A stretch of 5,812 bases of DNA from Bacteroidota bacterium. GTDB lineage: Bacteria; Bacteroidota; Bacteroidia; Chitinophagales; Chitinophagaceae. The notes under the pieces were generated by a model that saw only the letters and a list, made by a program, of their open reading frames with translations, did not search any database and was not told where the DNA came from. The stretch lies in contig JAEZIL010000022.1 of the NCBI GenBank assembly GCA_023436685.1, positions 1-5,812 of the forward strand. The letters are read 5' to 3'. This document shows positions 1 to 5,812 of the stretch, in pieces (positions within the stretch are counted from its first letter, which is position 1; each line of letters starts with the position of its first letter). Both the position numbers and the translations under genes were made by a program.

Positions 1-146
1 TCAATATCTTGTATGATCTCGTATTTGCCGTCTTCGCCGTCGAAATGACGTTCAAGCGACGATATATAATCTTTTAATAGCACATAACCATCTTCTTCAA
101 TGGGTATAAGGCTACCGGCGATAGTTATTTGTACGATGCGTTGCAT
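1..146 (-). CDS. PspC-type membrane/envelope-stress protein, N-terminal part (runs off left edge)
   Basis: An open frame starts at the ATG at 146 and continues without a stop to the window edge, giving 48 codons. The peptide begins MQRIVQITIAGSLIPIEEDG and goes on to a segment with YISSLERHFDGEDGKYEI. This matches the N-terminal region that precedes the PspC transmembrane domain in many Bacteroidota proteins: a short beta-like start, an 'I.EDgY..Lk.Yi.sLe' stretch, then a 'G..GK.EII.DIE' helix. The PspC domain and its membrane segments would lie outside the window, so the identity rests on this prefix and on the neighbour. The PadR gene ends 10 bases upstream on the same strand, and PadR-PspC pairs are common in this phylum, so co-transcription and control by PadR are likely. 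The precise role of these PspC proteins is not well defined; an envelope or stress function is inferred from the family name only. Confidence 0.7.
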   Translation of the reverse strand, partial: MQRIVQITIAGSLIPIEEDGYVLLKDYISSLERHFDGEDGKYEIIQDI

Positions 147-156
147 AAGATTGGTT

Positions 157-489
157 TTATATAGTTGTAGTTAAGTGATTTACTGCATTGCTTAGCTCAT
201 CCCATGTGGTGCGGAGCTGAGCGTAAAACTTCAGCCCTGCTTTAGTAAGCGAAAAATATTTGCGTGGTGGGCCGCTGGGCGATTCTTCCCACCGGTAGTT
301 GAGCATTTCAGCATTTTTAAGGCGGGTGAGGAGTGGATATAGTGTGCCTTCCAGAACAACCAGCTTTGCCTGCTTCAATTGTTCAAGGATATCACTTGGA
401 TAGGCCTCCCCCTGCTTATGTATAATACCCAGTATGCACAACTCGAGTAAGCCCTTCCGCATTTGCGATTCTGTATTATCTATCGTCAT
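157..489 (-). CDS. PadR-family winged-helix transcriptional regulator
   Basis: The 110-residue protein from the ATG at 489 is a compact PadR-type regulator, usually a dimeric repressor. The winged helix spans about residues 10-85: an early 'QMRKGLLELCILGII' helix, the recognition region with EGTLYPLLTRLKNAEML (47-63), and the wing with SGPPRKYFSLT (72-82). A short C-terminal helix, probably for dimerisation, follows (residues 84-105). The frame is also open to an ATG at 543, which would add 18 residues. I prefer 489 because relatives typically start about ten residues before 'MRKG', because the extra stretch (MQYKVLQLCIPLVCKRLD) does not look like PadR, and because the upstream ATG lies inside an inverted repeat that looks like an operator. 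No Shine-Dalgarno is visible, as usual in this phylum. The PspC-type gene follows 10 bases later. The effector is unknown. The family call is firm; autoregulation is inferred. Confidence 0.92.
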   Translation of the reverse strand: MTIDNTESQMRKGLLELCILGIIHKQGEAYPSDILEQLKQAKLVVLEGTLYPLLTRLKNAEMLNYRWEESPSGPPRKYFSLTKAGLKFYAQLRTTWDELSNAVNHLTTTI

Positions 490-507
490 ATCCAGTCGTT
501 TACACAC

Positions 508-515
508 CAAAGGTA
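508..515 (-). promoter_or_regulatory. Possible Bacteroidota -7 promoter element for padR
   Basis: Read on the minus strand, 515-508 is TACCTTTG, an exact match to the Bacteroidota housekeeping -7 consensus TAnnTTTG. It lies 18 bases before the preferred padR ATG, so transcription would start roughly 12 bases before that codon. No TTG/TTTG -33 box is present at the usual distance of about 19-21 bases, so the match may be chance in AT-rich DNA. If real, it could not express the longer version starting at 543, which would support the shorter protein. Confidence 0.35.
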
Positions 516-528
516 TGCATAATTGTAA

Positions 529-547
529 TACTTTGTATTGCATAGTA
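529..547. promoter_or_regulatory. Imperfect inverted repeat, candidate PadR operator
   Basis: The 19-base site consists of half-sites TACTTTG (529-535) and CATAGTA (541-547) separated by five bases. The right half read on the other strand is TACTATG, so six of seven positions match. PadR regulators bind as dimers to inverted repeats near their own promoters. This site lies just upstream of padR, over the place where a -33 box would fall for the candidate -7 element at 508-515, which is a good position for repression. That padR binds here is inference; only the symmetry and position are seen. Confidence 0.45.
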
Positions 548-643
548 CCTTTTTATGGATAATATTTTGTTAAAGCGGGTACTTTGTTTGTATATGTAGT
601 TGAAAATCAACCAGAAAAAAATTTTTCTATTTTTATCAATTGT

Positions 644-2047
644 ATGAGTTTTCGTAAGCTAATAGCAGCAGATATCGATTTTTTTTCCGCTATGGGCGGG
701 GTATATAGCATTGCAACCGATGCAGAAGCGCTGGCTAATGCAGCGTCAGACCAGACCGAAGACCTGCATTATCTCCCCGAAGTAGTGATACAACCCACAA
801 CTGTGGAAGCTATTAGCGGCATAGTTAAATATTGTAACGAGCATAAAATACCTGTTACTCCACGTGGTGCTGGCACCGGCCTTAGTGGTGGCGCATTGGC
901 AGTATATGGTGGTGTAGTGTTAGATATGCGCAGGTTCAACAAAGTATTGAATATTGATACACGAAACTTTCAGGTAACTGTAGAGCCTGGGGTTATAACA
1001 CAGGAACTTCAAGAGGCTGTAAAAGCAAAAGGATTGATGTACCCACCCGACCCTGCCAGCAAAGGCTCATGCTTCATTGGGGGTAATGTATCGGAAAACT
1101 CGGGTGGGCCACGAGCTGTGAAGTATGGTGTAGTAAAGGACTATGTATTGAACCTTGAAGTAGTATTGCCCAACGGTGAAGTTATGTGGACAGGGGCAAA
1201 TGTACTAAAGAATGCCACCGGTTATAACCTGACACAACTGATAGTGGGCAGTGAAGGCACGCTTGCTATTATTACCAAAATAGTATTGAAACTGATACCG
1301 GCCGTGCAGCACGATTTGCTGATGTTGGTTCCCTTCCGCTCGGCTATAGAAGCATGTGAGGCTGTAAATGCTATATTCCTGGCGGGGTATACACCATCGG
1401 CATTGGAATTTATGGAACGGGATGCCCTGGAGTGGTCGATGAAATATGTACAGGCAGAAGGTATTAGCCTGCCAGATGATATACAGGCCCATTTGCTAAT
1501 AGAAGTGGATGGTAATAATAAAGAGCAATTATACAGGGACATGGAAGATATATCGGCAGTATTGGAAAGGTTTGATATCGATGACTTGTTATTTGCAGAT
1601 ACATATGAGCAAAAACAAATGTTATGGGCCCTGCGAAGAAAAGTAGGGGAGGCTGTAAAAAGTAATTCAATTTATAAAGAAGAGGATACTGTAGTGCCTC
1701 GCGCTGAACTTCCTAAATTACTGGAAACAATAAAACGTATCGGTAACGAATATGGTTTTCGCTCTGTATGCTATGGGCATGCCGGCGATGGTAACCTGCA
1801 TGTAAATATTGTGAAAGCTGATATGAGCGATGAAGATTGGAAATACAAACTTCCATCAGGTATTCGCGATCTTTTTAAAGAGGTAGTAGCTATGGGAGGC
1901 ACAATATCGGGCGAGCATGGTATAGGTCTTGTTCAAAAGAGCTATATGGATATTGCTTTTACTGAAGCGCAATTACAGTTGATGAAAAATATTAAAAGTC
2001 TTTTTGATCCCAATCATATCCTGAATCCGGGGAAAATATTTTTATGA
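644..2047 (+). CDS. FAD-linked oxidase, GlcD / D-2-hydroxyacid (D-lactate or glycolate) dehydrogenase family
   Basis: This 467-residue flavoprotein is expected to oxidise a D-2-hydroxyacid such as glycolate or D-lactate to the 2-oxoacid in the cytoplasm. The N-terminal FAD-binding domain (about residues 45-220) shows PRGAGTGLSGGA (73-84), YPPDPAS (133-139), GGNVSENSGG (146-155) and GSEGTLA (202-208). The C-terminal oxidase domain holds GHAGDGNLH (378-386) with His379 and His386, and SGEHGIG (422-428) with Glu424; the corresponding residues bind the catalytic metal in D-2-hydroxyglutarate dehydrogenase. It ends with the usual FDPNHILNPGK. The length fits single-domain GlcD; there is no fused Fe-S domain. 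The frame is open back to a TTG at 584, but the ATG at 644 is preferred because the upstream 20 residues are not family-like. No glcE or glcF lies nearby, so the electron acceptor and exact substrate cannot be read here. The gene is divergent from padR and apparently transcribed alone. Confidence 0.92.
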   Translation: MSFRKLIAADIDFFSAMGGVYSIATDAEALANAASDQTEDLHYLPEVVIQPTTVEAISGIVKYCNEHKIPVTPRGAGTGLSGGALAVYGGVVLDMRRFNKVLNIDTRNFQVTVEPGVITQELQEAVKAKGLMYPPDPASKGSCFIGGNVSENSGGPRAVKYGVVKDYVLNLEVVLPNGEVMWTGANVLKNATGYNLTQLIVGSEGTLAIITKIVLKLIPAVQHDLLMLVPFRSAIEACEAVNAIFLAGYTPSALEFMERDALEWSMKYVQAEGISLPDDIQAHLLIEVDGNNKEQLYRDMEDISAVLERFDIDDLLFADTYEQKQMLWALRRKVGEAVKSNSIYKEEDTVVPRAELPKLLETIKRIGNEYGFRSVCYGHAGDGNLHVNIVKADMSDEDWKYKLPSGIRDLFKEVVAMGGTISGEHGIGLVQKSYMDIAFTEAQLQLMKNIKSLFDPNHILNPGKIFL

Positions 2048-2119
2048 TTCTTTAGCAATAGTTTTACAAACAATGCGGTATTTGGGTGCCCTAATGGCTG
2101 GTTGGGATTGATTTTATGC

Positions 2120-2127
2120 TAACTTCG
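2120..2127 (+). promoter_or_regulatory. Possible -7 promoter element before the barrel gene
   Basis: TAACTTCG differs from the Bacteroidota -7 consensus TAnnTTTG at one position and lies 17 bases before the ATG at 2145, a common placement in this phylum. No -33 TTG is found at 19-21 bases upstream; the nearest TTG (2102-2104) leaves only 15 bases between the boxes. The gap between the oxidase and barrel genes (2048-2144) shows no convincing terminator, so read-through from the oxidase gene also remains possible. Confidence 0.35.
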
Positions 2128-2144
2128 CATACAACATTACTTAC

Positions 2145-2789
2145 ATGAAAAAATTACTCCTTGGTTTATTGTGTAGCGTTTTAGGTTTCACCGCTATGGC
2201 GCAGGAAGTATATAGTAGTAGCGGTAGGCCAATAACCGATAGAGAACGTGCAGGAAAGCAGGAACGCCCCAAAGGTTTTGATCCCAGCCGCATGATATTT
2301 GGAGGTGGCTTTATATTCGGAATAGGAAGTGGATATACAAATTTGGGTATTTCGCCCGTAGTAGGATATGCCATTACCGATAAGTTTTCTGCAGGCATTG
2401 GGTTGGGTTATCAGTACTTAAAGGCAGACTTAGGAATCCAGGACCCAACAGGCACAATCATTTCAACATATAAATTCAAAACATCGATGTACACTGGTGG
2501 TGTATGGGCGAGATACCTAGTTTTCCAAAACATATTTGTGCACGTTCAGCCGGAAATAAATAGCCTGGAGGTAATGAATAGCAATCCATATTTCGATGCA
2601 AATGGCAATATTCAAATAGACAAAAAGCGCACAACAGTTCCTAGTTTGCTAGCTGGTATTGGCTTGCGTCAACCTATTAGCGACAGGGTTTCGATACTAG
2701 CCATGGCGTTATACGACGTGTTGCAAGAGCCTAATAGTCCTTACCGCAATACTATCGACCTGCGCATTGGGGTTGCCGTAGGGTTTTAA
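2145..2789 (+). CDS. Small secreted outer-membrane beta-barrel protein of unknown function
   Basis: The 214-residue protein starts with a clear Sec signal peptide: a Lys-Lys pair, a hydrophobic core (LLLGLLCSVLGFTA) and a likely cut after AMA at residue 19, leaving mature QEVYSSS. A polar linker rich in Arg, Lys and Pro (25-48) leads into alternating strands from about residue 50: GGGFIFGIGSGYTNLG, then VVGYAITDKFSAGIGLGYQY, FKTSMYTGGVWARYLVF, FVHVQPEINSLEV, TVPSLLAGIGLRQPI, RVSILAMALYDVL and IDLRIGVAVGF. I count seven to eight amphipathic strands and a C-terminal Phe, the outer-membrane barrel insertion signature, so an eight-stranded barrel is likely. Similar small barrels are frequent in Bacteroidota and have no assigned function. 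The 97-base gap upstream and the strong terminator downstream suggest it may be its own unit. Location is fairly secure; the role (structural, porin-like or binding) is unknown. Confidence 0.85.
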   Translation: MKKLLLGLLCSVLGFTAMAQEVYSSSGRPITDRERAGKQERPKGFDPSRMIFGGGFIFGIGSGYTNLGISPVVGYAITDKFSAGIGLGYQYLKADLGIQDPTGTIISTYKFKTSMYTGGVWARYLVFQNIFVHVQPEINSLEVMNSNPYFDANGNIQIDKKRTTVPSLLAGIGLRQPISDRVSILAMALYDVLQEPNSPYRNTIDLRIGVAVGF

Positions 2790-2813
2790 AACTAATATAG
2801 TTTACATGTTCTG

Positions 2814-2841
2814 AAGCCTTCTGCGGAAGGCTTTATTTTTT
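2814..2841 (+). terminator. Intrinsic terminator after the barrel gene
   Basis: A perfect 8-bp stem, AAGCCTTC (2814-2821) and GAAGGCTT (2826-2833), encloses the loop TGCG (2822-2825). The C(UGCG)G arrangement is a UNCG-type tetraloop, which is unusually stable in RNA. A T-rich tail, TATTTTTTCC, follows at 2834. A G-U and a U-A pair (2812-2813 with 2834-2835) could lengthen the stem to 10 bp. It lies 24 bases after the barrel gene stop and ends 14 bases before the symporter start, separating the two units. Confidence 0.88.
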
Positions 2842-2855
2842 CCTATTTTCACGCC

Positions 2856-4325
2856 ATGAGTTCAGCCATCTTATTGTCGATAGTGCTTGCATATTTTGCC
2901 CTGCTACTGGGTATTGCATTCTATACATCGAGGCATTCAAATAACGAATCGTTTTTTATTGGCAACCGTAACAGTAAATGGTGGGTAGTAGCTTTTGGCA
3001 TGATCGGGACTTCATTGTCGGGTATGACATTCATATCAGTGCCCGGAGTTGTAGGCAAAACAGGATTTGACTATTTCCAGGTAGTGATAGGGTATTGGCT
3101 AGGATATTTTGCCGTGGCTTTTATTCTACTGCCGCTTTATTACCGGCTGCAACTTACTTCTATTTATACCTATCTGGAAAAACGGCTGGGGATAACAGCC
3201 TATAAAACGGGTGCCATGTTCTTTATCATATCCCGCACGCTTGGTGCTACGCTCAGGCTTTATTTAGTAATAAAGGTGCTGGAAAAATTTGTACTGGAAG
3301 ATATGGGTATATCATTTGAAATGACGGCAATAGTCATATTGGCGCTTATTTTACTGTATACTTACCGTGGTGGCGTAAAAACCATAGTATGGACCGATAC
3401 ACTGCAAACCACATTTATGATACTGGCATTGCTTGTATGTGTGTGGTATATAATGGATACGCTAAACCTGAACCTTGGCACTACCTGGGCTGCTATGCGG
3501 GAAAAAGGTTATACCAAACTATTCTATACAGATCCTAAAGAGCCTAATTTTTTTCTTAAACAAATATTAGGCGGAGCGTTTATTACCATTGCTATGACGG
3601 GGCTTGATCAGGAAATGATGCAAAAGAATATCAGCGTCAGTAACCTGAAAGACTCGCAAAAGAATATGATCACCTTTTGCTTCACCTTATTAGCGGCTAA
3701 TTTTATTTTCTTGCTATTAGGTGGGTTGCTATACCTGTATGCCGGTGCTAAAGGTATTTCTGTGGCAGGCGATGATCTTTTCCCTACTATAGCAGTAAGC
3801 AGCGGCTTGCCTTTCTATATTACCGTTTGCTTTTTGATTGGATTAATATCAGCCCTTTTCCCAAGTGCCGATGGAGCCTTGACCGCATTAACCTCGTCTT
3901 TCTGTATTGACATATTAGGTATTAAGCGGAAAGATGCTTGGGATGAGCATAAGAAAAAGAAAGTGCGTTTAATTGTGCACAATGTATTTGCTATAATATT
4001 TCTGGCCTGTGTATTTTTCTTTCGTGAAGTAGATAACGGGTCATTGATACAAACACTGCTGGTAGTTGCCGGCTATACATACGGGCCATTACTGGCATTA
4101 TTTACATTTGGGATATTTACCAGGCGTAATATTAGCAATAGCGCAATACCCATTGCATGTGTACTATCGCCTGTTTTGTGTTATATACTTAAGCAACACG
4201 ATAGGGAATGGCTGGGCGGCTATGCAATAGGAACAGAGTTGTTACTGATAAACGCTTCGCTCACATTTTTGATGTTATTTTTGTGCTCGAAGAAAAGCAG
4301 CCAGCAACTGGCGTTTGAAGATTAA
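2856..4325 (+). CDS. Sodium:solute symporter (SSS family) membrane transporter
   Basis: The 489-residue inner-membrane protein has about 13 hydrophobic segments (roughly residues 4-24, 42-62, 73-95, 118-138, 154-169, 180-200, 236-252, 270-297, 317-336, 372-390, 397-420, 427-445 and 456-477), as expected for a Na+-coupled LeuT-fold symporter. Family marks are GTSLSGMTFISVPG in the first core helix (51-64), YRGGVKTIVWTDTLQ (170-184), TGLDQEMMQKNIS (248-260) and the Na+-site helix SALFPSADGALTALTSSFCID (332-352), rich in Ser and Thr. Length is normal and the frame is intact. The substrate cannot be read from sequence: SSS members carry sugars, amino acids, nucleosides, vitamins or organic acids. 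The start at 2856 lies 14 bases after the preceding terminator, so its promoter must overlap the hairpin or its tail; TATTTTCA at 2844-2851 is a poor -7 candidate. A LOG-family gene follows 2 bases after the stop. Confidence 0.93.
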   Translation: MSSAILLSIVLAYFALLLGIAFYTSRHSNNESFFIGNRNSKWWVVAFGMIGTSLSGMTFISVPGVVGKTGFDYFQVVIGYWLGYFAVAFILLPLYYRLQLTSIYTYLEKRLGITAYKTGAMFFIISRTLGATLRLYLVIKVLEKFVLEDMGISFEMTAIVILALILLYTYRGGVKTIVWTDTLQTTFMILALLVCVWYIMDTLNLNLGTTWAAMREKGYTKLFYTDPKEPNFFLKQILGGAFITIAMTGLDQEMMQKNISVSNLKDSQKNMITFCFTLLAANFIFLLLGGLLYLYAGAKGISVAGDDLFPTIAVSSGLPFYITVCFLIGLISALFPSADGALTALTSSFCIDILGIKRKDAWDEHKKKKVRLIVHNVFAIIFLACVFFFREVDNGSLIQTLLVVAGYTYGPLLALFTFGIFTRRNISNSAIPIACVLSPVLCYILKQHDREWLGGYAIGTELLLINASLTFLMLFLCSKKSSQQLAFED

Positions 4326-4327
4326 TT

Positions 4328-5026
4328 ATGAAGGAAAAATATACCAAGATAAAACTGCGCGACTGGACGGAGACTAGGGCTCATTCAAGCTGGCAGGTGT
4401 TTAAAATAATGGCTGAATTTGTGCAAGGCTTTGAAACGCTGGCAAAAATTGGCCCATGTATATCCATATTTGGTTCGGCACGTACCAAACCCGGAAGTAA
4501 ATATTACGAGCTGACGGCAGAAGTGGCAAAGAAGCTTGCTGATGAAGGGTTTGGTATAATATCGGGCGGTGGGCCAGGTATTATGGAAGCCGCCAACAAA
4601 GGTGCACAAATGGCTGGTGGCCGATCGGTAGGGTTGAATATTGAATTGCCTTTTGAACAAAACCACAATCAATATATAGATCGTGAGAATAACCTGCAGT
4701 TTGAATATTTTTTCGTGCGCAAGGTGATGTTTGCTAAATATGCTCAGGGTTTTATAATGATGCCCGGAGGATGGGGAACTATGGATGAGTTTTTTGAAAT
4801 TGCTACCCTTATACAAACACGCAAGTTTACCCAAACTCCTATGGTGTGTATGGGGTCAGCATACTGGAATGGATTATTTGACTGGATGAGGGAAGTAATG
4901 TTGGAAACAGAAAACAATATTAGCCCGGGAGACCTGGAACTGATTAAAATACTAGATACGCCACAAGAAGTGGCTGACTACTTTCAGGAGTTTTATACCC
5001 ATAATAAACTGCAGCCTAATTTCTAA
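4328..5026 (+). CDS. LOG-family (TIGR00730) nucleotide 5'-monophosphate phosphoribohydrolase
   Basis: The 232-residue cytoplasmic protein has a Rossmann-like fold and belongs to the LOG ('lysine decarboxylase-like') family. Key motifs are SIFGSAR (46-52), GGGPGIMEAANKGA (80-93), FFVRK (128-132) and PGGWGTMDEF (146-155). Arg131 and Glu154, 23 residues apart, fit the catalytic Arg and the Glu of the PGGxGTxxE motif that cleave the N-glycosidic bond of a nucleoside monophosphate to free base and ribose 5-phosphate. Plant LOG acts on cytokinin ribotides; bacterial relatives such as PpnN cleave ordinary purine and pyrimidine nucleotides, so nucleotide salvage or turnover is likelier here than hormone synthesis. 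The N-terminal 40 residues form an extra helical extension relative to minimal LOGs of about 190 residues. The start lies 2 bases after the symporter stop and the stop overlaps the next ATG by one base. Old annotations as lysine decarboxylase should be ignored. Confidence 0.92.
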   Translation: MKEKYTKIKLRDWTETRAHSSWQVFKIMAEFVQGFETLAKIGPCISIFGSARTKPGSKYYELTAEVAKKLADEGFGIISGGGPGIMEAANKGAQMAGGRSVGLNIELPFEQNHNQYIDRENNLQFEYFFVRKVMFAKYAQGFIMMPGGWGTMDEFFEIATLIQTRKFTQTPMVCMGSAYWNGLFDWMREVMLETENNISPGDLELIKILDTPQEVADYFQEFYTHNKLQPNF

Positions 5027-5679
5027 TGACAAAGCTGTTATTATCAAAAGCACTGAATGATTATGCAGAAGCTTTCACTACACCTGAGCCAAACGTGCTC
5101 GCCCGGCTGAACCGTGAAACAAATATGAAAGTGGAGCAGGCTGTAATGTTATCGGGGCATTTGCAAGGTGCTTTTTTGAGTATGCTGAGCCACATGATAA
5201 AACCTAAATACGTACTAGAGATAGGTACATATACGGGTTACTCGGCAATATGCCTGGCCCAGGGCATGCAACAAGGTGGCAGGCTGCATACTATAGATAT
5301 TAACGAAGAACTTAAAGACATGAGTTTTCGCTATTTTTGTGAGGCAGGACTGGAAGGATCAATCACACAGCATATAGGAAAAGCGGCAGACATAATACAG
5401 GAGTTGAAATATGATTTCGACTTGGTGTTTATTGATGCAGACAAGCCCAATTATACCCTTTACTATGACTTGGTTTTTGATAAAGTACTTGTGGGTGGAT
5501 ATATACTGGCCGATAATGTTTTGTTTGAAGGTGATGTTTTATTGCCCGAAACAGAACAAAGTAAAAATGCTAAAGCTATGCACACTTTCAACCAAAAGAT
5601 AAAAGCCGATGGCCGGGTTGAGCAAGTGTTATTGCCCTTGCGAGACGGATTGACATTGATAAGGAAAATTAAGAACTGA
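5026..5679 (+). CDS. Class I SAM-dependent O-methyltransferase (Methyltransf_3 / COG4122 family)
   Basis: The 217-residue protein is a cytoplasmic, metal-dependent O-methyltransferase of the catechol/caffeoyl-CoA type. The SAM-binding motif I is VLEIGTYTGYSA (63-74); the acidic residue of motif II is Asp91 in HTIDINEE. Asp137 (FIDADKPNY), Asp163 and Asn164 (LADNVLFEGD) match the three metal ligands in plant relatives, including the 26-residue spacing between the two Asp. The end, LPLRDGLTLIRK, is also typical. Length equals Bacillus TrmR (YrrM), which methylates 5-hydroxyuridine at tRNA position 34, so tRNA modification is a plausible role; small-molecule catechol methylation is the alternative and the sequence alone does not decide. 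The ATG shares its A with the TAA of the LOG gene (TAATG), a classic coupling arrangement, so both proteins are probably made in related amounts. No Shine-Dalgarno is seen. Confidence 0.92.
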   Translation: MTKLLLSKALNDYAEAFTTPEPNVLARLNRETNMKVEQAVMLSGHLQGAFLSMLSHMIKPKYVLEIGTYTGYSAICLAQGMQQGGRLHTIDINEELKDMSFRYFCEAGLEGSITQHIGKAADIIQELKYDFDLVFIDADKPNYTLYYDLVFDKVLVGGYILADNVLFEGDVLLPETEQSKNAKAMHTFNQKIKADGRVEQVLLPLRDGLTLIRKIKN

Positions 5680-5699
5680 CCCCATATACATATACTGCG

Positions 5700-5812
5700 A
5701 TGAAAAAGAATTTAATACTCACAATTGCTATAATAGTTTGTTCGTCTGTGGCCCTGAAGGCGCAAAGCTATGATGAACGTGTGCGGGAGTATATAAAAAC
5801 TTATTGCAGGCT
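5700..5812 (+). CDS. Secreted protein, N-terminal part; probably a glucosaminidase-type cell-wall hydrolase (runs off right edge)
   Basis: An ATG at 5700 opens a frame of 37 complete codons that continues past the window. Residues 1-21 form a Sec signal peptide: MKKN, a hydrophobic core (LILTIAIIVCSSVAL) and KA before the likely cut, giving mature QSYDERVREYIKTYCR. No lipobox Cys follows the cut, so export to the periplasm or outside is expected. The mature start resembles the 'QsY..rv..YI..Y..lAi.E' opening of Bacteroidota glucosaminidase (mannosyl-glycoprotein endo-beta-N-acetylglucosaminidase) proteins, often with C-terminal LysM repeats, which cut peptidoglycan. That assignment is inferred from a very short stretch; the catalytic domain lies outside. 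The gene starts 20 bases after the methyltransferase stop and may be the last member of the same transcript. Confidence 0.75.
   Translation, partial: MKKNLILTIAIIVCSSVALKAQSYDERVREYIKTYCR

Noticed and set aside
1205..1670. Overlapping minus-strand open frames inside the FAD oxidase gene
   Set aside because: Their translations are low-complexity, Cys/His/Tyr-rich and resemble no family, while the plus-strand frame carries strong conserved motifs throughout. They are antisense shadows.
2081..2094. GGG/CCC palindrome as a terminator for the oxidase gene
   Set aside because: The loop would be only two bases, the stem has a T-T mismatch, and no T tract follows.
2141..2398. Minus-strand open frame across the start of the barrel gene
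   Set aside because: It is opposite the signal peptide and first strands of a clear secreted protein and has no family features.
4385..4834. 149-codon minus-strand open frame inside the LOG gene
   Set aside because: No recognisable domain and no plausible start context; it lies fully inside a well-conserved coding frame on the other strand.
5411..5602. Second plus-strand frame inside the methyltransferase gene
   Set aside because: It is an out-of-frame reading of the catalytic region, Trp/Ile/Met-rich without motif, so a shadow frame.
5683..5695. Short CATATA direct repeat before the last gene
   Set aside because: Two copies of six AT-rich bases are expected by chance; no promoter consensus or further copies accompany them.
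1..5812. A defence system, mobile element, CRISPR array, or other novel multi-gene system
   Set aside because: All genes fall into known housekeeping or accessory families with intact frames and uniform base composition by eye; no transposase, integrase, repeats, tRNA or effector-like gene was seen.

Overview
The window looks like ordinary chromosome from a Bacteroidota bacterium, most likely Chitinophagaceae or a close relative. The grounds are protein style (a short PadR regulator followed by a PspC-type N-terminus, a family of small outer-membrane barrels with a 'GGGF..GIGSG' start, a Bacteroidota-type sodium:solute symporter), the lack of Shine-Dalgarno sequences before the start codons, and short AT-rich leaders carrying degenerate TAnnTTTG-like elements close to start codons. 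The taxonomic call is inference from family resemblance, not from a search.

Left part (1-546, minus strand): a PadR-family regulator gene and, 10 bases after its stop, the first 48 codons of a PspC-type membrane protein that runs off the left edge. An imperfect inverted repeat (529-547) sits just upstream of the preferred PadR start and may be its operator.

Middle (644-2789, plus strand): a divergently transcribed FAD-linked oxidase of the GlcD / D-2-hydroxyacid dehydrogenase family, then a secreted small outer-membrane beta-barrel protein of unknown function. The barrel gene ends in a clear intrinsic terminator (2814-2841) with a UNCG-type tetraloop.

Right part (2856-5812, plus strand): a tightly packed run of sodium:solute symporter (SSS family), LOG-family nucleotide phosphoribohydrolase, and class I SAM-dependent O-methyltransferase. 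The junctions are 2 bases and a 1-base stop/start overlap, so these three are almost certainly one operon with coupled translation. Twenty bases later begins a secreted protein, cut by the right edge, whose N-terminus resembles Bacteroidota glucosaminidase-type cell-wall hydrolases.

No RNA gene, mobile element, CRISPR array, phage gene or defence system is visible, and no stretch above 300 bases lacks a gene. I see no undescribed system. The points most worth a second look are the PadR operator and start-site question, the second related half-site 51 bases away, and the unexplained symporter-LOG-methyltransferase linkage.
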